From Oscillospiraceae bacterium (GTDB taxonomy: Bacteria; Bacillota; Clostridia; Oscillospirales; Oscillospiraceae), in contig CACXHI010000245.1 of assembly GCA_902767395.1 (NCBI GenBank), positions 1-19,129 on the forward strand: a stretch of DNA of 19,129 nt, in the 5' to 3' direction. This document shows positions 13,546 to 19,129 of the stretch, one piece after another. A program made the translations under genes and the position numbers. The notes under the pieces are model-generated. The model did not search any database, was not told the DNA's origin, and saw only the letters and a program-made list of their open reading frames with translations. The number at the start of each line of letters is the position of its first letter. Position 1 is the first letter of the stretch.

Positions 13546-15042
13546 ATGTTGTTCAATTCTATTCCGTTCCTGCTGTTTTTTGTGGTGGTGAGCGCGCTCT
13601 TTTTTGCCGTTCCGCAGGCGGCAAAAAATTATATTCTGCTGGCGGCCAGTTATCTTTTTTATATGTGGTGGAATCCCATGCTCGTCACGTTGATCCTTTT
13701 CACCACGCTTGTTTCCTATGCTGCCTGCCTGCTTATGGAGCGGTGTCCCTCGCGTCGCAAGCTGACGATGATCGTGTCCTCCGCAGTGATTTTCTCGTTT
13801 CTCTTTTTCTTCAAATACTATAACTTTTTCGCGGATGGAGCGGCCGCTTTGCTTGGACTCGCCACGGGGCGGCAATTCTCCTTCCATCTGGATATTCTAC
13901 TGCCTGTTGGCATCTCTTTTTACACGTTCCAGACCTTTTCCTACGTAGCGGACGTGTACCGCGGCAAGATTGCGGCGGAGCGCAGCCTATTCCTCTATGC
14001 GCTGTTCGTCAGCTTCTTTCCACAGCTGCTGGCGGGGCCGATTGAGCGGCCGGGCGACCTTTTGCCACAGCTGAAAGCGGAGCACCGGTTTGACGCTGAA
14101 AACGTGATTTCCGGCGTCAAAATGATGATCATCGGTTTTTTTGAAAAGGTGGCCGTGGCGGATATGGTGGGTGTGCTGGTCAACTGTGTGTATGAGGATG
14201 TCAACAGCGCCAACGGCCTTGCACTGGCCATAGCGACTGCGCTGTTTTCCGTGCAGATTCTGGGGGACTTCAAGGGATACAGCGACATTGCAAAGGGAAT
14301 TGCACAGATCTACGGCATCCGGTTGACGAGCAATTTCAATCACCCGTACGGCGCCGCGTCCATCAAAGAGTTCTGGAACCGGTGGCATATCACGCTCTCC
14401 TCCTGGTTCCGTGATTATGTTTATTATCCTCTTGGCGGCAGTCGGGTATCGCTTTCGCGTTGGTGTCTGAATATTCTGATCGTGTTTCTATTGAGCGGAT
14501 TGTGGCATGGCGCCGACCTGACTTTTGTGCTGTGGGGGCTGTTGCTTGCCCTGTTCCGCATTGCGGAACGCCTGATTACGGGCAGAAAAAGGCCAACGGC
14601 GAACAGCCAAAGGTGGAAGGCGGAGGGAGCGAACGCCCCGAAGCCGCGCCGCACTGCACGGGTGGCACGCCACGTGCTGACGCTGGTGCTCATCACACTG
14701 GCATGGATGATGTTTCGCAGCAACAGTCTTGCCGAGGCGGGCGTTGCCTACCGCAAGTTGTTTACGCAGTGGCGGTTTACGATTCCTTTTTTCAGGGCAA
14801 CTTGGCAGTTCTTCCATCTCTCTGTCTTTCACGTTATGTTCCTTGCTGCGGTGCTGATTCTGTTTGCGTATTATGAAAAATGCTTCGTATGGCTATATCG
14901 GCCGCGTGAAGGCAAGGGGGCTGTCCTTGCACGGATTGGCCGCACGGCGCTTTATAGCTTGATGCTTTGGGCGACGATCGGCAGCTTCATCCACCTCAAC
15001 GCTGCGGACGTGGAGTCCGCATTCATCTACTTTCAGTTCTGA
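13546..15042 (+). CDS. MBOAT-family membrane O-acyltransferase (AlgI/DltB-like)
   Basis: This 498-residue polytopic protein moves acyl (usually acetyl) groups across the membrane to an extracellular glycan or polymer. Family marks are ILLPVGISFYTFQTFSYVADVYRG (117-140), FFPQLLAGPIERP (157-169), DFKGYSDIAKGIA (241-253), FWNRWHITLSSWFRDYVYYPLGGSR (276-300) and FLLSGLWHGADLTFVLWG (314-331) with the conserved catalytic His321. About ten or more hydrophobic helices are evident, and residues 343-367 form a basic cytoplasmic loop. The ATG at 13546 follows AGGGAG. The next gene begins 12 bases after the stop and encodes an SGNH-like protein, the usual second half of AlgI-type acetylation machines. 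No convincing promoter is visible in the 53 bases between the tRNA-Val terminator and the start. The acceptor polymer is unknown. Confidence 0.93.
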   Translation: MLFNSIPFLLFFVVVSALFFAVPQAAKNYILLAASYLFYMWWNPMLVTLILFTTLVSYAACLLMERCPSRRKLTMIVSSAVIFSFLFFFKYYNFFADGAAALLGLATGRQFSFHLDILLPVGISFYTFQTFSYVADVYRGKIAAERSLFLYALFVSFFPQLLAGPIERPGDLLPQLKAEHRFDAENVISGVKMMIIGFFEKVAVADMVGVLVNCVYEDVNSANGLALAIATALFSVQILGDFKGYSDIAKGIAQIYGIRLTSNFNHPYGAASIKEFWNRWHITLSSWFRDYVYYPLGGSRVSLSRWCLNILIVFLLSGLWHGADLTFVLWGLLLALFRIAERLITGRKRPTANSQRWKAEGANAPKPRRTARVARHVLTLVLITLAWMMFRSNSLAEAGVAYRKLFTQWRFTIPFFRATWQFFHLSVFHVMFLAAVLILFAYYEKCFVWLYRPREGKGAVLARIGRTALYSLMLWATIGSFIHLNAADVESAFIYFQF

Positions 15043-15043
15043 C

Positions 15044-15048
15044 AGGTG
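15044..15048 (+). promoter_or_regulatory. Ribosome binding site deciding the SGNH gene start
   Basis: AGGTG at 15044-15048 lies 6 bases before the ATG at 15055. The upstream in-frame GTG at 15046 overlaps this motif and has no Shine-Dalgarno of its own, so the ATG is preferred. Confidence 0.6.
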
Positions 15049-15054
15049 CGTGAC

Positions 15055-16470
15055 ATGAAAAAGATTTTACGGTACCTCGCGCTTTATCTTCTGCTGGCCA
15101 TGCTGCCGTTCGTCGGTTTTGCTGTGGTGGGCGAGCGGGCACACAACAACTATCACAATTCCTTCAACGCAGCGCTTGTGGATAAATACCACCGGCTAAC
15201 GGAGACAAAAGGTCAAAAAATCATATTTGTGGGAGGGAGCAGTCTTCCTTTCGGCCTGCGATGCGATCTCATTGAACGGGAGCTCGGTTATCATGCAGTG
15301 AATTTCGGAATGTACGCTTCGCTTGGTACACGCGTGATGACCGAGCTCTCTCTTGACGGCGTGGAGCGGGAAGACGTCGTGGTGCTGGCGCCGGAGCTGA
15401 ACGCGCAAACCTATTCGGAGTACTTCAATGCCGACGTTTTGTGGGAATCCGTAAACGAGGAGCGGAGTATGATTTGCTCGCTCTCTTGGGACGAGAAAGA
15501 GTCCATGGCGTACAATTACTTCGACTTTTTGTGGAACAAATGGAGGATGCGAAACGCCGAAGGTGCGGCGGAGGGAGAACTCTACGCGCGTTCCTCACTC
15601 AACGAGTACGGCGATATCGACTACCCGCGCACGGGCAACATCATGCCGGGCGGCTTTGACAAGAGCCAACCCGTCACGCTCTCCGATCTTTATGACGAGG
15701 CGTTTTTCGCGGATATGGCTGCTTATGTCAAGGCAGTGCGGGCCAGGGGCGCGGAGGTGTACTTTGCTTTTTCTCCCACCAACGCGGCGGCGGTAAGCTT
15801 CACGCCGGAGGAGGCCGCCTCGTTTGAACGATACGTTGCGGAAAAGCTGGGATGCACGGTACTGGGCAGTATCGCAGACGTTACCTATGAGCCGGGCTAC
15901 TTCTACGATACCAACTTCCACCTGAACGATACCGGTGCGGTTTTGCACACCGTCCGGCAAATCGTCCTGCTTAAAGAGCAGCTTGGCATCGACACGCCCA
16001 CAAATATCGAGGTCCCGCCGCTGGCAAAGATTGACGAGGACGGCACGCCGCAGGAAACTGACGATCATCAAGAAATCATGTTTGTGATAACAGAGGAGGG
16101 TGGGATGCTCTACCTCTCGGCCATCAAGGACGCGTATAAGGGCGAGACGTCAATTCACCTGCCCGAGCGTTCCAACGGGCGTCCCATCGTGGGGCTGAAG
16201 AGTGGGTTCCTTTCCGGGTGTGGGCAACTGACGGAACTGGAGATTCCGGCTTGCTATACGATCTTTGATACCGGGATTTTTTCGGGCTGCCCCGCGTTGG
16301 AAAAGGTGTATCTCGGCCTCACGGAACCGAGCCGATCCTTTGTTCCCGCCGAGGGGCTGATGGACGGCGCTCCCGCCGCAGTAAAACTGTTGATTCCCGC
16401 AGCCAAAATCAATAAATTCCGCAGCAACTACACATGGAGAAATTACAAGGATTATTTCGCGGTCTATTGA
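15055..16470 (+). CDS. SGNH-hydrolase-like acyltransferase partner with C-terminal BspA-type leucine-rich tail
   Basis: This 471-residue protein has an N-terminal membrane anchor or uncleaved signal (about 5-26) and an extracytoplasmic domain (about 50-310) of the SGNH/GDSL type. IIFVGGSSLPFGLR (57-69) supplies the block I serine, probably Ser62, and YDTNFHLND carries Asp285 and His289 of a Ser-Asp-His triad. Such proteins (AlgX, AlgJ, DltD are the known analogues) complete acyl transfer from the MBOAT partner, encoded just upstream. Residues about 340-471 look like a BspA/LRR_5 cap: FVITEEGGMLYLSAIKDAYKGETSIHLPE, then GLKSGFLSGCGQLTELEIP and GIFSGCPALEKVYLG. That tail is usually found on surface adhesion proteins, and I do not know it as a normal part of DltD or AlgX proteins. 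Confidence 0.75.
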   Translation: MKKILRYLALYLLLAMLPFVGFAVVGERAHNNYHNSFNAALVDKYHRLTETKGQKIIFVGGSSLPFGLRCDLIERELGYHAVNFGMYASLGTRVMTELSLDGVEREDVVVLAPELNAQTYSEYFNADVLWESVNEERSMICSLSWDEKESMAYNYFDFLWNKWRMRNAEGAAEGELYARSSLNEYGDIDYPRTGNIMPGGFDKSQPVTLSDLYDEAFFADMAAYVKAVRARGAEVYFAFSPTNAAAVSFTPEEAASFERYVAEKLGCTVLGSIADVTYEPGYFYDTNFHLNDTGAVLHTVRQIVLLKEQLGIDTPTNIEVPPLAKIDEDGTPQETDDHQEIMFVITEEGGMLYLSAIKDAYKGETSIHLPERSNGRPIVGLKSGFLSGCGQLTELEIPACYTIFDTGIFSGCPALEKVYLGLTEPSRSFVPAEGLMDGAPAAVKLLIPAAKINKFRSNYTWRNYKDYFAVY

Positions 16471-16517
16471 TCGACCCCAAACGCGTATTGCATCGAAAAA
16501 ACACGAATAGAGGAAAA

Positions 16518-18602
16518 ATGACTATGAAAAAACCCTTTCTGACAGTTCTGCTTCTCTTGAGCGCCGTCCTTTTTTGTTGCACCGCCTGTGGAAAGACCGA
16601 CCCGATGGAAGCTTCCGAACTGACCTCCTTGAAGATTACGCAGGAACCTGCCAAAACGTCGTACGCCGCAGGAGAAAGCTTCGACAAAACGGGCATGATT
16701 GTGATGGGTGTGTATTCCGACGGCACGGAAACCGAAATCACGGCCTATACGGTGGATAAGACGACGCTGGCTGAGGGCGAGGCCGCCGTGATCGTCAGCT
16801 ATAAGGGCCTGACCGTGTCGCAGGCCGTTACCGTGTCGGCAGCAGCAACCGCCTCTTCCGGCAGCGGCGATCCCAGCGGCAGCGAGCCCAACGTCGATGC
16901 GCCCACGGCACAGTTCGACGCGGTAACGATGGTCCATGCCCCCGTGCGCATGACCTACGTAGCAGGTGAAACCTTCGACCCTGTCGGCATTCTTCTGCGC
17001 GGCACAAAGGGATCGGAGGAAACCCTTCTGACTTCCTGCACTTATCCGGACACGGCACTGAGCACAGATACCACGTCTGTGACGGTGGAATGCGGCGGCG
17101 TGACCGTGGAAGTGCCCGTAACCGTTGCGGCAGGTTCTCCGATGGCGTGGGGCGACGCGTCCTACACGCAGAAGGTAGTGGACGACCTGATCGACAATTT
17201 GAAAGCTGAAAACGAAACGCAAAGCAGCATTGAGATCGGCCTTGCTTACAAGGGACAGGTTTTGAAGAATCTTCTGCCACACACCTATGTCGCAGGCGTC
17301 GCCTCGTTCGAGGAACTTCTGGAGGAGGTAGACTATCATCTGTTCTACGGTCGCAGCAGCATGGTGATCAAAGTCAACTACGATTACGGCGATCTGGAAG
17401 AAACACTGAACAGACTGTATTTTGAAAGCGGCTTTGCGGGCGGCTGTATGTCCATACAGGGGCAGGCGCTGGCCGATGGTTACATTCAGATTATTGTCAA
17501 GTATTACAGCGACACGCTGACGTCCGTCACGCCCACGGCGCTGATCCCCACCCACTTGGAGTTTGCGCATACGGATTCTACGCGCCCTGCGGACTATGCG
17601 TTTTCCAGAATCGACGACGTAAACGGCATTGCTGTGTATAACTCTGAACAGGCGATCTGGGCGTTGACGCACGGCTATGCCATTGCACCTGTTGCAGACA
17701 GCCCTGTGGAGGCCGTGCTGGAGCGCGCGAAGGAGATCCTCGTTTCCTGCTGTGACGACAGTATGACTCCGTTCCAGAAAATGTACAACGTGTACTATTA
17801 CATTGAAAGCCACGTGACCTACGACTATTCCGGCGAGACCTGGGCCGGCAACTCTCCCGCTCCGGAAACCGAATCGGATATGCTCAGCGCCATGTTGGTT
17901 TCCTTCCGTGCCGAAGGCGCGCTGCTTTACGGCAATGCAGCCTGCTACGGTTACGCCAAGGCCATCACGCTTCTGCTCGGCCTCGAAGGGTTGGATATTA
18001 CCCGTGTGGTAAACAAGGATGACAGCATCGTTGGCCGCAGTCAATATGATTGCGAAGGCCCTGGCCAGTACACGGGGACCATTGGTACGCACTCCTACAG
18101 CTACGTCCGAATTGATGGATGCGACTACCTGATTGACGGAACCTACGCGTTTGCCGGCTCTCCCTTCATGGAGGGGCACGAATGCACCTTGTACCGTGAT
18201 TTCTGCGTAGGCTACTCCAAAGACCGCCATGCGGAGGTCTATGCAAATTTACTGGACGATGCCTATTGCGCCTCCGACGATTATCACCCCGGAGACTTCG
18301 ACGCTGAGGTGCTGGCCTCTTACGACGGCACGCACGATTGTCTGCTTGAAAGCGGCGAAGAGGTTACCGCCTACATGGTTGCCCTCGCCGCCAAAGCGAC
18401 GGAAAGAAACACTTACTACGCCTTCAACGTCACTGTGGCTGCCGCCGTTTATGAGGACGAGGCTGATTTCTACGATACGGTGACGGCGCAGCTTGAAGAT
18501 GCGTTCGGTACGTGCAGTTACATACGGTTTTCCCGGGCGCGCAACGTGAACGGCGTGGATTGCTATACGATGACGGGCATCGTCTATCCCATCGGGCAAT
18601 AG
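16518..18602 (+). CDS. Lipoprotein with two Ig-like domains and a transglutaminase-like domain
   Basis: This predicted lipoprotein of 694 residues has a hydrophobic signal (about 6-20) and lipobox CTAC with Cys24. Two bacterial Ig-like (Big_3-type) domains follow, about 33-107 (KTSYAAGESFDKTGMIV, YSDGTETEITAY) and 134-203 (MTYVAGETFDPVGI). Residues 215-400 are unrecognised and include repeated beta segments. A transglutaminase-like cysteine peptidase domain covers about 415-550: GNAACYGYAKAITLLLGL with Cys476, THSYSYVRIDG with His525, and YLIDGTY with Asp540, a complete triad. Proteins of this fold can act as peptidases, amidases or cross-linkers, so the reaction is open. AGAGG at 16509-16513 fits the ATG at 16518 or at 16524; the choice shifts the start by two residues. 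It begins 47 bases after the SGNH gene, so it is likely third in that operon. Confidence 0.8.
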   Translation: MTMKKPFLTVLLLLSAVLFCCTACGKTDPMEASELTSLKITQEPAKTSYAAGESFDKTGMIVMGVYSDGTETEITAYTVDKTTLAEGEAAVIVSYKGLTVSQAVTVSAAATASSGSGDPSGSEPNVDAPTAQFDAVTMVHAPVRMTYVAGETFDPVGILLRGTKGSEETLLTSCTYPDTALSTDTTSVTVECGGVTVEVPVTVAAGSPMAWGDASYTQKVVDDLIDNLKAENETQSSIEIGLAYKGQVLKNLLPHTYVAGVASFEELLEEVDYHLFYGRSSMVIKVNYDYGDLEETLNRLYFESGFAGGCMSIQGQALADGYIQIIVKYYSDTLTSVTPTALIPTHLEFAHTDSTRPADYAFSRIDDVNGIAVYNSEQAIWALTHGYAIAPVADSPVEAVLERAKEILVSCCDDSMTPFQKMYNVYYYIESHVTYDYSGETWAGNSPAPETESDMLSAMLVSFRAEGALLYGNAACYGYAKAITLLLGLEGLDITRVVNKDDSIVGRSQYDCEGPGQYTGTIGTHSYSYVRIDGCDYLIDGTYAFAGSPFMEGHECTLYRDFCVGYSKDRHAEVYANLLDDAYCASDDYHPGDFDAEVLASYDGTHDCLLESGEEVTAYMVALAAKATERNTYYAFNVTVAAAVYEDEADFYDTVTAQLEDAFGTCSYIRFSRARNVNGVDCYTMTGIVYPIGQ

Positions 18603-18680
18603 TAATTATTAAGGAAGTATGATTTTTCGGATACAGTCATAGAGAAAGCCGAAAAAACATAAAAAACGAATCGGAAAACG

Positions 18681-18711
18681 GAATTCCCATCTTGCAATAA
18701 GATGGGAATTC
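18681..18711. repeat. 13-bp perfect inverted repeat overlapping the smc promoter
   Basis: Arms 18681-18693 and 18699-18711 are exact reverse complements around the loop GCAAT, 78 bases past the lipoprotein stop. No T-run follows; the smc -10 begins three bases after the right arm. It probably serves as the 3' end of the envelope operon and lies inside promoter DNA. A weaker 8-bp stem (18623-18630 with 18649-18656) lies in the same gap. Confidence 0.75.
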
Positions 18712-18720
18712 TGCTATAAT
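18692..18720 (+). promoter_or_regulatory. Sigma-A promoter of smc
   Basis: -35 TTGCAA (18692-18697), a 17-base spacer and perfect -10 TATAAT (18715-18720) with a TGC extended -10. The -35 spans the hairpin loop and its left edge, and the spacer is mainly the right arm. Initiation near 18727 gives a leader of about 26 bases. Confidence 0.75.
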
Positions 18721-18739
18721 ATAGTGAATTTCTATGAGT

Positions 18740-18744
18740 AGGAG
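18740..18744 (+). promoter_or_regulatory. Ribosome binding site deciding the smc GTG start
   Basis: AGGAG at 18740-18744 lies 8 bases before the GTG at 18753, after which the frame reads YLKSLDLQGFKSF, the expected SMC N-terminus. This supports the non-ATG start. Confidence 0.8.
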
Positions 18745-18752
18745 TATATCCA

Positions 18753-19129
18753 GTGTACCTGAAATCACTTGACCTTCAGGGCTTCAAGAGCTTTCCCGAT
18801 AAGCTCCGCCTGCAATTCGACGGCGACATCACCGCAATTGTCGGTCCAAATGGCTCTGGAAAATCGAATATCTCCGACGCCATTCGCTGGGTGATGGGCG
18901 AACAGAGCTCCAAGTCCCTGCGCGGCGCGAAAATGGAGGACGTGATTTTCGGCGGGACGCTGAAGCGTCCGCAGCTCGGATTTGCCGAAGCGAGCCTGAT
19001 TTTCGACAACTCTGATCGCTATTTTATGATCGACAGCGACGAAGTCATGGTCACACGCCGCTATTACCGCTCCGGCGAGAACGAATTCTATATCAACAAG
19101 CAATCCGCCCGGCTGCGCGATGTAAACGA
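18753..19129 (+). CDS. smc: Chromosome segregation ATPase SMC, N-terminal part
   Basis: The first 125 codons of SMC are present; the gene runs off the right edge. It starts with GTG at 18753. SMC with ScpA and ScpB forms the bacterial condensin that folds and segregates chromosomes. The N-terminal half of the ABC-type head is visible: YLKSLDLQGFKSFPDK at the start, Walker A VGPNGSGKSN (about 29-38), SDAIRWVMGEQSSKSLRG, MEDVIFGGT, RRYYRSGENEFYINKQSARLRDV. These are textbook SMC motifs. The coiled coil and C-terminal signature lie outside. An own promoter directly upstream suggests it is expressed independently of the envelope operon. Confidence 0.97.
   Translation, partial: MYLKSLDLQGFKSFPDKLRLQFDGDITAIVGPNGSGKSNISDAIRWVMGEQSSKSLRGAKMEDVIFGGTLKRPQLGFAEASLIFDNSDRYFMIDSDEVMVTRRYYRSGENEFYINKQSARLRDVN

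Noticed and set aside
13461..13823. 120-codon open frame starting at the CCA end of tRNA-Val
   Set aside because: Its first codons are the tRNA terminator hairpin, and the rest is out of frame with the MBOAT gene.
16464..18230. 588-codon open frame antisense to the transglutaminase-like lipoprotein gene
   Set aside because: His/Arg/Val-rich translation with no recognisable domain or ribosome binding site; the sense strand shows clear motifs and a signal sequence.
18623..18656. 8-bp stem TTTTTCGG/CCGAAAAA after the lipoprotein gene
   Set aside because: It has an 18-base loop and no T-run on the plus side, so it is too weak to call a terminator.

Overview
The window looks like chromosomal DNA of a low-to-mid GC Gram-positive anaerobe, most likely a gut member of the Clostridia (Oscillospirales-like). 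Supporting this are an SLH-domain surface protein, lipoproteins, GGAGG-type ribosome binding sites, consensus sigma-A promoters and a manganese-type phosphoglycerate mutase. This placement is inferred from gene content; no marker gene sets the genus. I see no phage, insertion sequence, CRISPR array or rRNA.

Layout. (1) 1-4448, plus strand: the 3' part of a ZinT-like/lipocalin-like protein, then two ABC exporter-type half transporters (902-2704 and 2706-4448) that should form a heterodimer. (2) 4470-6280, minus strand: tRNA-Arg(CCU) and gpmI. They are separated by a 16-bp inverted repeat that also contains the tRNA promoter. (3) 6478-9792, plus strand: a 1104-residue secreted SLH-anchored protein with a caspase-like His/Cys pair, transcribed divergently from gpmI. 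(4) 9958-10033: tRNA-Gly(GCC) with its own promoter and terminator. (5) 10164-13230, minus strand: one operon in the order tsaE, tsaB, upp, CPA2 antiporter. It joins t6A tRNA modification, uracil salvage and cation/proton exchange. (6) 13385-13461: tRNA-Val(CAC) with promoter and terminator. (7) 13546-18602, plus strand: MBOAT acyltransferase, SGNH-like protein with a C-terminal BspA-type leucine-rich tail, and a transglutaminase-like lipoprotein, closely packed as a probable envelope-modification operon. (8) 18753 to the right edge: the start of smc, preceded by a second promoter lying inside an inverted repeat.

Most of the window is housekeeping. The two points most worth a second look are the repeated arrangement in which a perfect inverted repeat carries the -35 box in its loop and the -10 box just past its right arm (tRNA-Arg and smc), and the MBOAT/SGNH-LRR/transglutaminase cluster. 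The SLH protease candidate and the ZinT-like protein with a reduced metal site come next. I found no clear wholly new system; the envelope cluster is the best candidate for one that is poorly described.
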